From an uncultured Faecalibacterium sp. (GTDB lineage: Bacteria > Bacillota > Clostridia > Oscillospirales > Ruminococcaceae): DNA of 14,590 bases. A model generated the notes under the pieces. It worked only from the letters and a program-made list of their open reading frames with translations, was not told where the DNA came from and did not search any database. The translations under genes and the position numbers were made by a program. The number at the start of each line of letters is the position of its first letter. Position 1 is the first letter of the stretch. Below, in pieces: positions 1 to 8,600 of the stretch. Location of the stretch: contig CALDNF010000211.1 in the NCBI GenBank assembly GCA_937917475.1, positions 1 through 14,590 on the forward strand, in the 5' to 3' direction.

Positions 1-114
1 GAAAGCGGCCCTCGCTGCGGCGGAATGCCGCACTGGACGAAAGGCGGCAGGCGTATTTGACTTTTGCGTTTTCACGGCTCGTTATCTTTTCCATAAATAC
101 CATCTTTCATCACA
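1..114. other. Non-coding stretch beyond the rplT terminators
   Basis: I find no convincing gene here. A 12-codon minus-strand ORF begins just past the terminator and has no supporting context. A small hairpin (arms 16-21 and 27-32, loop GGAAT) lies near the left edge. The stretch may be part of another dispersed intergenic element, but that is only an impression. Confidence 0.3.
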
Positions 115-166
115 GCAAAAAAGGCTGCGTCTGCCACAGCAGTCTGCTTTGCGGCAGGGCGCAGCC
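115..166 (-). terminator. Strong intrinsic terminator downstream of rplT
   Basis: Read on the minus strand, the arm GGCTGCG (166-160) pairs perfectly with CGCAGCC (129-123). An inner CTGCC/GGCAG pair (157-153 with 135-131) extends the stem, and six U residues (122-117) follow directly. This is the more convincing of two hairpins after rplT and probably ends the infC-rpmI-rplT transcript. Confidence 0.8.
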
Positions 167-204
167 CCCAAGTGCTATTTGCCCGCCGCAAAAAGCTCCG
201 GATA

Positions 205-240
205 CAAAATGGACGCCCGCATATTAAATGTGCGAGCGTC
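205..240 (-). terminator. First, weaker terminator hairpin just after rplT
   Basis: On the minus strand, bases 240-231 pair with 221-212 over ten positions with one T-G wobble, around a nine-base AT-rich loop. Only a short CATTTTG tract follows. The hairpin begins about 17 nt after the rplT stop. It could be a leaky terminator or a 3'-end stabilising hairpin, with the stronger one 40 nt further on as back-up. Confidence 0.55.
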
Positions 241-256
241 TCATTGTTACTTCTGA

Positions 257-607
257 TTAGGCGTTCTTCACGGTCTCGACCAGAGCAGCAAAGCTCTTGG
301 GATCGTTGATAGCCATCTCGCTGAGCATCTTGCGGTTCAGCTCGATGCCAGCCTTCTTCAGGCCAGCCATGAAGGTGGAGTAGTTCATGCCCAGAGGACG
401 AACTGCGTTGTTGATGCGGCAGATCCACAGGTTGCGGAACTGACGCTTCTTCATGCGGCGGCCAGCCAGAGCGTAGTTGCCGCTCTTCATGACCTGCTGC
501 TTGGCCATCTTAAAGTGCTTGCTCTTGCAGCCGTAGAAGCCCTTAGCCAGCTTCAGCATCTTCTTGCGACGTTTGTGGGTCATCGTTGCGCCTTTAATAC
601 GTGCCAT
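257..607 (-). CDS. rplT: 50S ribosomal protein L20
   Basis: L20 is an early-assembly protein of the large subunit that binds 23S rRNA. In many bacteria it also represses its own operon by binding the leader or the mRNA. The 116-residue product is the normal length. It has the family start MARIKG, the very basic N-terminal helix (RRKKMLKLAKGFYG, about residues 13-26), the RRMKKRQFRNLWICRINNA block at about 50-68, and the AGIELNRKMLSEMAI segment near 86-100. The start is ATG with AAAGGAG ten bases upstream. It is the last gene of infC-rpmI-rplT, 58 bp after rpmI, and two hairpins follow it. Nothing is unusual in the protein itself, and identification is secure. Confidence 0.98.
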   Translation of the reverse strand: MARIKGATMTHKRRKKMLKLAKGFYGCKSKHFKMAKQQVMKSGNYALAGRRMKKRQFRNLWICRINNAVRPLGMNYSTFMAGLKKAGIELNRKMLSEMAINDPKSFAALVETVKNA

Positions 608-665
608 TGTTTTCTATCTCCTTTAGTAGTTGGTAAGTGTCATGGATTTGCGTGCGGCTCGCTTA

Positions 666-869
666 TCAGGCGTAGGGCAGCATCTTCTTGATGGTCTCAG
701 CGTTGGTCTTATCGACGTAGCTGGGCTGACGATAACCACGGGTCAGCTTGGTGGTCTTCTTGGTCAGGATGTGGCTGCGGAATGCATGGCCGCGCTTGAT
801 CTTGCCGTTCTTGGTCAGCTTAAAACGCTTCTTTGCGCCGGAATGAGTTTTCAGTTTCATCTTAGCCAT
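666..869 (-). CDS. rpmI: 50S ribosomal protein L35
   Basis: L35 is a small, highly basic protein of the large ribosomal subunit. The 67-residue product matches the family in length. It begins MAKMKLKTHSGAKKRFKLT, continues with the G-K-I-K-R-G-H-A-F-R-S-H-I-L stretch (about residues 23-36), and ends with the typical IKKMLPY near the C-terminus. The ATG start has a strong AGGAGG site upstream. It sits 19 bp after the infC stop and 58 bp before rplT, the order conserved in Bacillota and Proteobacteria, so it is co-transcribed from the infC promoter. In the Bacillus and E. coli operons L35 and L20 are jointly controlled by L20; that is family knowledge, not something visible here. Confidence 0.98.
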   Translation of the reverse strand: MAKMKLKTHSGAKKRFKLTKNGKIKRGHAFRSHILTKKTTKLTRGYRQPSYVDKTNAETIKKMLPYA

Positions 870-888
870 TTGAGTTTCCTCCTAAAAG

Positions 889-1422
889 TTAGTCCTTATT
901 GGGTTTCGGGATCAGCAGAATGGACATCGTGCGGCCCTCGAGGACCGGCGGCTTATCCATGCTTGCCTGAGGCAGGCCCTCGGCAAAGCGTTTGAGCACG
1001 TCGGCACCCAGTGCGCTGTGTGCCATCTCACGGCCGCGGAAGCGGATCGAAACCTTGACCTTGTGCCCGGCGGCCAGGAACTTGGCCGTCTGGTTCAGCT
1101 TGGTGTTGAAGTCATTGGTGTCAATATTGAGCGAAAGGCGGGTCTCCTTGACCTCGACGACTTTCTGATTCTTCTTGGCTTCCTTTTCCTTCTTCTGCTG
1201 TTCAAAACGGTATTTACCGTAATCCAGCACCTTGCAGACAGGCGGTACAGCCTGCGGTGCGATCTTGACCAGATCGAGCCCGGCTTCCTCAGCAGCACGC
1301 ATTGCCACCTGAATGGTAACAACGCCCTTCTGCTCGCCGTCAGCTCCGATCAGACGAACCTCTCGATCCCGGATCTGGCCGTTGATCTCCAGCTCCTTCG
1401 ACTTTCCAGCGGTAGCGATAAT
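889..1422 (-). CDS. infC: Translation initiation factor IF-3, ATT start
   Basis: IF-3 binds the 30S subunit, prevents premature 50S joining and checks start-codon/initiator-tRNA pairing. The N-terminal domain is visible as ELEINGQIRDREVRLIG near the start, followed by the lysine-rich linker helix (FEQQKKEKEAKKNQK) and a C-terminal domain with the R-x-R-G-R-E-M-A-H motif. I place the start at ATT (1422-1420): GGAGG (1433-1429) ends six bases before it. A TTG in frame at 1440 gives a longer reading frame but lies upstream of and overlaps the ribosome site region, so it is unlikely. ATC at 1419-1417 is the alternative. This gives 177 residues, normal for the family. AUU starts in infC are known to let IF-3 limit its own synthesis. 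It is the first gene of infC-rpmI-rplT. Confidence 0.95.
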   Translation of the reverse strand: MIATAGKSKELEINGQIRDREVRLIGADGEQKGVVTIQVAMRAAEEAGLDLVKIAPQAVPPVCKVLDYGKYRFEQQKKEKEAKKNQKVVEVKETRLSLNIDTNDFNTKLNQTAKFLAAGHKVKVSIRFRGREMAHSALGADVLKRFAEGLPQASMDKPPVLEGRTMSILLIPKPNKD

Positions 1423-1618
1423 GAAGCACCTCCAATACAATGATCCATAGTGTTGCAGTTTTTAGCATAGAAAACGCGGCCGCCCATTTTCAGGACAGCC
1501 GCGCATAAATTCGCACAAATCCGCACCCTGCCCAAAAGCAAGGGGGTTCTGAGTATAGCCCGGAGGTTTCTGACCCTCACAAGGCGAGCGCGGCACGGGC
1601 CGTAGCTGCTTTCTTTAC
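1423..1618 (-). promoter_or_regulatory. Long structured 5' leader of the infC operon
   Basis: About 195 nt separate the expected transcription start (near 1618) from the infC start. The leader contains several potential stems and a terminator-like hairpin (1471-1503) ahead of the ribosome site. Such leaders on infC-rpmI-rplT are known in Bacillota, where L20 binding favours early termination. I infer a similar autoregulatory leader but cannot match it to a specific RNA family by eye. The conserved T-box motif for tRNA sensing (TGGNACC followed by CG) is absent. Confidence 0.55.
1471..1503 (-). terminator. Terminator-like hairpin inside the infC leader
   Basis: On the minus strand GCGGCTGTCC (1502-1493) pairs with GGGCGGCCGC (1485-1476) over ten positions including two G-U pairs, around loop TGAAAAT; C1503-G1475 adds one more pair. 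GTTTTCT follows, a modest U-tract. The hairpin ends about 50 nt before infC. Its position inside the leader fits transcription attenuation. A smaller competing stem just upstream (GTGCG ... TGCGC) uses the same 5' bases and could act as an antiterminator. Confidence 0.6.
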
Positions 1619-1624
1619 CGGGAT

Positions 1625-1653
1625 AGTTTACCATATCCCGCCGGGTGTGTCAA
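1625..1653 (-). promoter_or_regulatory. Sigma-A type promoter of infC-rpmI-rplT
   Basis: Minus strand: a perfect TTGACA -35 (1653-1648), a 17-bp spacer, and a TAAACT -10 (1630-1625) with the extended TGG directly upstream. Start of transcription is expected near 1618. All core elements and the ideal spacing are present, as expected for a highly expressed ribosomal operon. Confidence 0.88.
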
Positions 1654-1710
1654 GAGTTTTTTATACGAGTTTTGAAAAAATTATTCTTTTTATTCAGCTT
1701 TTGCTCTGTA

Positions 1711-1909
1711 CAACCTCTCAGTCTCACTTTGTTCGACAGCTCCCCTGGTAGGGGAGCCCTTGGCAATCCCCACAAAGTGTAATCTCTTTGCCTGTTGCTG
1801 CCGTCGGGGAGTTTCCCAAAGCAAGTGTCCGCTGGGGTGGGACCCTGCTGCCGCAGGCAGTAGGGCGGGCGATGGAATGGCCCGAATCACTTGCGCGGGA
1901 AAGCTCCCC
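1711..1909. repeat. Nested palindromic intergenic repeat element
   Basis: This gene-free stretch between addA and the infC promoter is built of inverted repeats. Left part: CACTTTGT (1725-1732) and ACAAAGTG (1772-1779) flank the hairpin CTCCCC-TGGTA-GGGGAG (1740-1756). Right part: GGGGAGTTTCCC (1806-1817) pairs with GGGAAAGCTCCCC (1897-1909), inside which GCAAGTG (1821-1827) pairs with CACTTGC (1888-1894), and a central ten-pair stem (1843-1852 with 1856-1865, loop GCA) forms the core. The pattern resembles the dispersed CTCCCC...GGGGAG intergenic repeats I associate with Faecalibacterium-like genomes, but copy number cannot be judged from one window. No transposase is present. A 66-codon minus-strand ORF across it looks like a repeat translation, not a gene. 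Confidence 0.65.
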
Positions 1910-1938
1910 GCCGCCCCGTCATACTTCCAGATGGCCTG

Positions 1939-4900
1939 TCATGCTTCTATCAGTTTATTCAGTGCAAACGAATAGATGCCCTTATAGGTGATTCCGAGAG
2001 GAGCAAAGCGTTTTTCGATGGCGGCGGCATAGAGCTCCAACTGAGGGCGGTAGGCTGCAAGGAAGTCTGCTTCCGTCTTGCGGCGGTCGGTCTTGTAATC
2101 CAGCAGCTCCAGATGGTCGGGGTACACCAGCACAAGGTCGGCGATGCCCTGCACCAGCACCTGCGCTGCGGCGGCTTCGGGGCCCATCTGCTCCTCCGTC
2201 ACGCCCTGCGCCACCAGCACCCGGGCAGCGGGCAGGGCCGTGATGAAGTCCAGCTCCCGCAGCACCTGCCGGGCCGAGAGGATCCTGTCAAACGCTTCGC
2301 TCTGCACAAAGCGGCGGATGCGGGCGGCATCCAGCTTTTCAGCGATCTCGGGCGGGGTAAGTTCCATTTTCACCTGCCGCTGCCGCTCGGTTTCAATGGC
2401 AGCGTTCAGGGCTTCCGTCCCCTCCTGCCGGGCATCGCCGAGGGCGGCAAAGTCGGCGTGCTCCAGAAAAGCGTGGAGGGCGGTGCCCATTTCGGCGGCG
2501 GTCAGGCCGTCTCTGGAGAGGAAACCGGGCCGTTCCAACGTGGTCTGCTCGGTCTTGTGGACGATGCTGGTGACGCTGACCTTGGCAGGCACTGCGGCCA
2601 GCTCTGCCGCCGGGTACTGCCAGCCAAAACCCTCCCGCAGCCGGGCGGTCAGCTCCGGGTCCGGGGCAGCTTCCGGGCGGGGCTCCTCCGGAGCTGGAGC
2701 CACCGTATCCTCCTCCGGGGGGGCATCCTGCACCGTGATGGTGATGGTGCTTTGGGTGTCCACGAAGGGCAGTTCCAGATCTCCGGCCCGGCGGCGGAGG
2801 GGCCCGCCGTTGGGATGGACCAGCAATGCCGCACGCAGCCAGTCTGCAAAGCTGCCTGCCTGCTGGTTCAGGGTCTGCCCGGCCCCGGCGGCTAAAAACG
2901 CTGCCGCCCGGGTCAGGGGGTTGGTGCTTTTGGTGATACCCAGCGGGATGGTCAGGATCAGCTTATCCTGCGCCCGGGTCAGGGCCACATAGAGCAGCCG
3001 CATCTGTTCGCTGCGCATCTCCCGGGCGTGGACGCCGGACAGGGCCGCATAGGCGGCGGTCTTGTAGGAGCCCTCGCCCTCCTCGGGGCGGAGCCGGAGC
3101 CCGGCTCCATAGACCCGGTGGAGCAGCACCGGCTGGCGGGTATCCACGGCGTTGAACCGCCGGGCCGTGTCCGCCACAAAGACCACCGGGAACTGCAGGC
3201 CCTTGGAGCGGTGGATGGTCATGATGCTGACACAGCCGGGGCGGGAACCGCCGGGGGCCGTATCCTGCCCGGTGGAGCCTGCAAGGGCCGCTGCGTCGAT
3301 GGCACGGACGAGGGCCGAGATGCCCCCGCTGCCCGCACCGGCACAGAAGGCGGCAAACCTGCGGGCATCCTCCCGGCGGCGGGTGCCGTTCTCCATCACG
3401 CCCAGAGCGGCCAGATAGCCGGTAGAGGCAAAAATTTCCTCCATCAGCTGCTCTGCCGGGACGCTGCGGGCCATCCGGCGCAGGGCAGTGAGCCGGGCAT
3501 AGAAGGCCCGGACTTTCCGGGTAAAGGCATCGTCGTCCTCACTCTGCACCGTCTGCACCAGCGCACCGTACAGGCTCATCCGGCCATGGCTGCCGGGTTC
3601 GGGTTTGGTCTTGGCCCGCAGCCGCACCAGATCGTCATCGGTGAAGCCGAAGAGGGGGCCCAGCATGACGGCGGCAAGATAGATGTCCTGTGCCGGGTTG
3701 TCAATGACCCGCAGCAGGGAGATGAGGGGCCGGATGTGAGCCGCTTCCAGCAGGTTCTCCCGGGCGTCGGCGTAGACCGGGATGCCCCGGGCTGTCAACG
3801 CTTCGGTGTAGGCAGGGAAATCACCCCGGGCCGCCAGCAGGATGCAGAAGTCCTCATACCGCACCGGGCGGGTGGAGCTTCCCTCCCGCACCGGTTCCCC
3901 GGATGCCATCATTTCTTCGATCCGTTTGGCGATCCAGTCCGCATCGGTCTCGGCTTCGTCGTCGGGAAGGAACTGCGCTTCCACGCTGCCCGCAAATTCT
4001 CCGGGTGCGCCGCAGACCAGCCGCTGACCGTCGCCGTAGGCGGTATCGCCAAGGTCGGGGGTCATGAGTTGCTCAAAGATAAAGTTGATGCCATCCACCA
4101 CCTGCGGAGCGGAACGGAAATTGGCATCGAGGGCCAGCAGGGCATTTGTGCCGTCCGTGCCCTCCAAGGGCCGGGGGCGGGCCCCGCCTGCCAGCATGGG
4201 CCAGTGATCCAGCTTTTCCCGGAAGATGCTGGGGTCGGCCTGCCGGAACCGATAGATGCTCTGTTTCAGGTCGCCCACAAGGAACAGGTTATCCCCCGCC
4301 GGGGACGCAAGACAGCGGTAGAGGGCATCCTGAAGGGCGTTGGTGTCCTGATATTCGTCCACCATGACGGCGGCATAGTTCTGCCGGATGATGCCGCACA
4401 GCTCGGTGGGGCGGCCGTCGGCATCCCGCAGGAGTTTGAGGGCGAAATGCTCAAAGTCGCTGAATTCCAGCAGCTTCCGCTCCCGCTTTTTGGCGGCGAA
4501 CCGTGCATCGAAGTCCCGCACGGCGGCAAAGAGGGCGGTGAGCCTTGGCAGGACCGCTTTCCGGTCCGCCTCTGCTTCCGCCTCGCTGCAGGAGATGAGG
4601 TCCAGGATCTGCCCAAAGAGGGCTGAAGCCTCATCAGCCCGGGTCTTGACGGCGGCCTTATGCTCTCCGGTGAGCCGTTTTTTCATGTTCTTGAGGCCCG
4701 GAGCATCCTCCATCCCGAGAACGTAGGGGGTGAGCCGGTCATAGAGGGGGCCCCACTCCCCTGCTTTTGCCAGCCGCTCCACCTCGCCCAGCAGGGCAGC
4801 GGCATTTTCCAGCCGTTCCAGCGGCTCCGCAAACTTTTCGTTGGTGGAAGCCACGGCCTTGGCCTTGGCGGCGGGGGTCTTTTTGCTGGCTTCGGCATCG

Positions 4901-5631
4901 GCCTGCGCCAGCACAAAGTCCTCTTTGCAGTCGGCCAGAGCCGCCGTCAGCAGCTCCCGGGCAGCTTTGGCACAGCGGGCGGCTTCCACCAGCAGCAGGT
5001 CATGCCAGCAGGTCTGGGCAAAGCCGTTTTCCTCCTGCCACGGGGCCAGAAACTCGTCCAGCTTTTTGTCGTAATCCGGCAGGGCCCGGAGGAAGTCGTA
5101 AACCTGTAAGATCATCTCCCCGGCGGCACGGTCGGTGCGGCCCTTGCCGTAGAGGTCGGCAAAGGCGCAGAAGTCCGGGTCCTGATAGGCGTTTTCCAGC
5201 GTTTCGGCCAGAGCTGCCCCCCGCAGCACTTCCACACTGCCGGGGTCGGCAGGGGTGAAGTCGGGCGGGATATCCAACGCCTGAAAATGCCTGCGGAGCA
5301 GGTCAAGGCAGAAGGCATCGATGGTGCAGATGGGAGCCCGCTGGAGCAGCATCCGCTGGCGGCGGAGGGCCGCATTGCCCGGTTCCTGCTGGCTGCGGCG
5401 GAGCAGTGCCTGCCCGATGCGGGCCCGCAACTCGGCGGCAGCAGCGTTGGTAAAAGTGACGATGAGCAGCCGGTCGGCATCCGCCGGGTGCTCGGGGTCG
5501 GTGATGAGACGGACGGCACGCTCGGTCAGGACAGCCGTCTTGCCGCTGCCTGCCGCCGCACTGACCAGCAGCGCACCGCCCCGGTCTTCGATGGCGGCCT
5601 GCTGGGCAGGGGTCCATTGGGTCGTGCTCAC
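1939..5631 (-). CDS. addA: AddA helicase-nuclease subunit (3'-5' helicase)
   Basis: AddA is the motor and one of the two nucleases of AddAB, which resects double-strand breaks and loads RecA after Chi recognition. The 1230 residues show a complete UvrD-like superfamily 1 helicase: Q motif near Q10, Walker A SAAAGSGKT (24-32), motif Ia around VTFTNAAAAEL (58-68), Walker B DEYQDTN (425-431), motif III GDLKQSIYRFR (453-463), motif V TIHRSKGLQFP (805-815) and motif VI YVALTRAQDKL (881-891). A Pro/Glu-rich linker (about 969-993) leads to a RecB-type nuclease with H1053, D1165, the DYKTDR core (1178-1183) and Q1197/Y1201. The GTG start overlaps the addB stop as GTGA and has AAGGAGG seven bases upstream, so the two subunits are translationally coupled. 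All catalytic residues look intact. Confidence 0.97.
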   Translation of the reverse strand: MSTTQWTPAQQAAIEDRGGALLVSAAAGSGKTAVLTERAVRLITDPEHPADADRLLIVTFTNAAAAELRARIGQALLRRSQQEPGNAALRRQRMLLQRAPICTIDAFCLDLLRRHFQALDIPPDFTPADPGSVEVLRGAALAETLENAYQDPDFCAFADLYGKGRTDRAAGEMILQVYDFLRALPDYDKKLDEFLAPWQEENGFAQTCWHDLLLVEAARCAKAARELLTAALADCKEDFVLAQADAEASKKTPAAKAKAVASTNEKFAEPLERLENAAALLGEVERLAKAGEWGPLYDRLTPYVLGMEDAPGLKNMKKRLTGEHKAAVKTRADEASALFGQILDLISCSEAEAEADRKAVLPRLTALFAAVRDFDARFAAKKRERKLLEFSDFEHFALKLLRDADGRPTELCGIIRQNYAAVMVDEYQDTNALQDALYRCLASPAGDNLFLVGDLKQSIYRFRQADPSIFREKLDHWPMLAGGARPRPLEGTDGTNALLALDANFRSAPQVVDGINFIFEQLMTPDLGDTAYGDGQRLVCGAPGEFAGSVEAQFLPDDEAETDADWIAKRIEEMMASGEPVREGSSTRPVRYEDFCILLAARGDFPAYTEALTARGIPVYADARENLLEAAHIRPLISLLRVIDNPAQDIYLAAVMLGPLFGFTDDDLVRLRAKTKPEPGSHGRMSLYGALVQTVQSEDDDAFTRKVRAFYARLTALRRMARSVPAEQLMEEIFASTGYLAALGVMENGTRRREDARRFAAFCAGAGSGGISALVRAIDAAALAGSTGQDTAPGGSRPGCVSIMTIHRSKGLQFPVVFVADTARRFNAVDTRQPVLLHRVYGAGLRLRPEEGEGSYKTAAYAALSGVHAREMRSEQMRLLYVALTRAQDKLILTIPLGITKSTNPLTRAAAFLAAGAGQTLNQQAGSFADWLRAALLVHPNGGPLRRRAGDLELPFVDTQSTITITVQDAPPEEDTVAPAPEEPRPEAAPDPELTARLREGFGWQYPAAELAAVPAKVSVTSIVHKTEQTTLERPGFLSRDGLTAAEMGTALHAFLEHADFAALGDARQEGTEALNAAIETERQRQVKMELTPPEIAEKLDAARIRRFVQSEAFDRILSARQVLRELDFITALPAARVLVAQGVTEEQMGPEAAAAQVLVQGIADLVLVYPDHLELLDYKTDRRKTEADFLAAYRPQLELYAAAIEKRFAPLGITYKGIYSFALNKLIEA

Positions 5632-8600
5632 GGCGTTTCCTCCTTTTCGTTTTCTTCCGGTTCAAAGGGCTTGGCGGGGGCGTTCAGCTCCCGCTCGCCC
5701 CGGCCGGTCTCGTGGCAGCAGATGAAGCTGTAATCGCACCACTGGCAGGGGCTGCGGCCAGTGACAAGGGGCTCTGCGGCGATCTGCCCGCTGTAAAGCT
5801 GCTCTCCCATCTGGGTCACAAGGTCGTCCAGATGGAGCCGGATGCGGTCCAGTTTGGTCCGGTCGGCCCGCTTATCCTTCTGGTAGGGGCTGGGTGCGCC
5901 GTTGCGGAAGGAGAAGGGCAGATACCGCCCGCTCTCCTCTGCGTCCATGGCATCGAACACCCGCTGCTCGTCCACCACAAGGCCGTCGATCTTATATTCC
6001 ACACTGCGGGCGGCGTGGGCGCGGGTGGTGGTCTCGGGGGCAGGGTCGGCCAGCAGGTAGAGCACGCCCGCCGGTTCTGCGCCGGTAAAGCGTCCGCTCT
6101 TGTCCCTCGTCAGGCTGAACAGATAAAGCAGCATCTGGCAGTCCAGTCCGCAGTAAACTTCTTTCAGGTCCAGCTTTTTGGTGCCGGTCTTGTAGTCAAC
6201 CACCCGCACCCAGCGGGTGCCGTCCTCTTCCACCCACTCGTCGGCCCGGTCCACAGTGCCGATGAGCTGGACGGTGCGCCCGTCCGACAGGCGGTAGACC
6301 TGCGCCGGGACGGCATCTTCTCCGCCGCCGATCTTCAGCTCGCAGGCGGCGGGGCGGAACTCCGACTGCCGCTGCTCGTCCCTCAGGTAGCACAAAAGGC
6401 CGGTCATGCTCTTTTTGAGCCGGGAGAGCAGGTAGGCAAAGCGGGCGGTGTCCTCGGGCAGATAGCGGCGGGCGTACTCGTCCACCAGCAGCCCGGCCAG
6501 AGCGGCAATGGCCTCATCGTCCAGCTCCGCAAAGGGCTCCATCCGGCCCGCACAGGGGTTGTCGGGGCCGGGGGCCGGGTCCAGAGCCATCTGGAGCACC
6601 CAGTGCATCAGGGTGCCGCTCTGGTCTGCCGAGAGCTCTGCCCGCTTCCGGGGCCGCAGGCCCAGAACGTACTGCAAAAAGTAGCCGTACCGGCAGGTGT
6701 AATATTTTTCCATCTGACTGGGGGAGATGCGGAGCCGCCGCCCCAGCAGGGTCTCCAGAGCGTGCAGGTCGCTCAGCTGCCGGGGCGGGTCCTCGGCCAT
6801 CCGGCGCAGCAGGGCCAGCCCCTCAGGCTCTTCCCCGCTTCCGGGGGTGCGCAGGGCCTTTTCAAGGCTTGCCCGCTCGGTGTCGGTGAGGGGCCAGCCG
6901 CCGCCCAGACAGTCCAATCCGTCGGCAGGAGTAGCCGCAAGGTCGGTCAGTTCCAAGGCCGGCTCTGCCGGGCTCAGGAGCTCCACGATGGGTTCCAGTG
7001 CCGAGCAGAGGGTCAGCCCGGCTCCCTTGGGCCAGCTCATCCAGAGCCCTTTTGCGGGGGCGGTGAGGGCCTTGTAGAAACAGACCTGCTCCCGGACCAC
7101 ACGGTTTTCAAAGCAGTCGGGCAGGTCGATCTCATTGGCCATCAGGGCGTCCCGGTCGGCGTGGGTCAGCAGACCGCTCTCGCCGGGAGCGGTGGGGAAC
7201 TCCCCCTCTGCCAGCCCCAGCACGAATACATAGTCCGGCTCGTCCAGACGCATCTTGCCCGCATTGGCCAGCACCACGGCGTCCAGGCTCTGGGGGATGT
7301 GCCCCAGGTCCGACGACCGCAGCAGCAGGCCGAAGAGGTCCTCGTACTCGGCCACGGTAACGCTCTGGTCTCCCAGCAGTCCGGCCATCTCGTCCAGAAG
7401 GCCCATGACCACGTTCCATTCCCGGGCCGCTTCCTCCGCCGCCGGGATGCCCCGCTCAGTGCGGGCGGCTTCCACAAGGGCGTTCTGCTGCTCCTCGGCC
7501 CCCAGCTCTTTCAGGCAGAAATACACTGCCCGGCTGATGGCCTCGGCGTTGGCTCCCCTGACCTTGCTGCGCAGGGTCTCCCCTGCCGTCACCAGCAGGC
7601 TGCGGGCTTTCTCGGCTGCGGCAAGGTTGGCTTCGTCCTCCTCCGTCAGCTCAGCACCGCCGAAGCCCCGGGGACTTTTCTCAAAGGGCTTGTGCCAGTC
7701 TGCCGCCGTGGGCGACCAGGTAAAGGCATAGTTTTCCAGTGCGCAGACTTCCGCCTCGGTGAGGGCACACAGGCCGGTTTTGGCAAGGGAGGTGAGCTGT
7801 TCGGTCAGGTCGGCACCCCGGGCCAGAGCCAGCAGAGCCCGCACCGCAGCCGCCGGTGCACTGAACTCCGGGGTGGTGGGTTCGTCACCGTAAAGTGGGA
7901 TGTCCGCCATCCGGAATTCATACCGCAGGGCAGCCCGGTATTTGGAGATATCCCGGCAGACCACGGCGATCTTTCCGCAGCGGACTCCCTGCCGCATCAG
8001 GCGGCGGATGGCTCCCGCCGCAGCCCGGGCCTCTTCCTCCCGGCTGGGGGCGGCAAAGAGCCGCAGCTCCGGGGCGGGGGCTGCTTCGCAGCTGCCGGTC
8101 TCCAGCAGCTCCGTCAGGGCCGCAAGGCCGGGAGCATCCCGGTGGCGGATGTCTTGCCGCAGCAGCTCCGGGACCGCCACCTCTGCGCCGTTCTTCCGGG
8201 CCAGCTGACGCAGCTGCGCCGCCACCTGCTTTGCCCCCGAGAAAAGCCCCAGGTCCCCCGGCACCATGGGGGTGCCGTCGTCGCAGAGGGCCACCGTAAC
8301 GTCGGGCAGGGAGGCCAGCAGAACGCCCATGAGCCGCTTTTTGGGGGCGTTGAAGGTATCGAACTCGTCAATGAATACGGCACGGTCCTGCAAAAATTCG
8401 GGCAGAGAGCCCCGGCTGCGGGCATCTTCCAGCCGCTGCGCCGCCAGCTCCAGCCGGTCGGCGGGGTCCATGCCGGTGCGGGCAAGGAGGGTCTCGTAGC
8501 CCTTGAAGATCAAAGCCAGCTCTGCCAGCTTGCCGCTCTCGGCCCCGCAGACCGGGGCAAGCCTTGCCAGCCGGTCGCCGTCCAGACCCGCACTCTTCAG

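Noticed and set aside
72..428. 118-codon minus-strand ORF covering the rplT end and terminators
   Set aside because: It overlaps rplT in another frame and runs through both terminator hairpins; no family features.
1500..1618. T-box riboswitch in the infC leader
   Set aside because: The AGGGTGCGG stretch looks faintly like a T-box, but the required TGGNACC core and a paired antiterminator are not present.
1690..1890. 66-codon minus-strand ORF in the addA-infC gap
   Set aside because: It is composed of the arms of the palindromic element and has no ribosome site; similar peptides arise from repeat copies, so I treat it as repeat, not gene.
3028..4626. 532-codon open frame on the plus strand
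   Set aside because: It is antisense to the addA helicase core, lacks recognisable domains, and has an amino-acid mix typical of a shadow frame. The same holds for 1891-2895 and 2144-2992.
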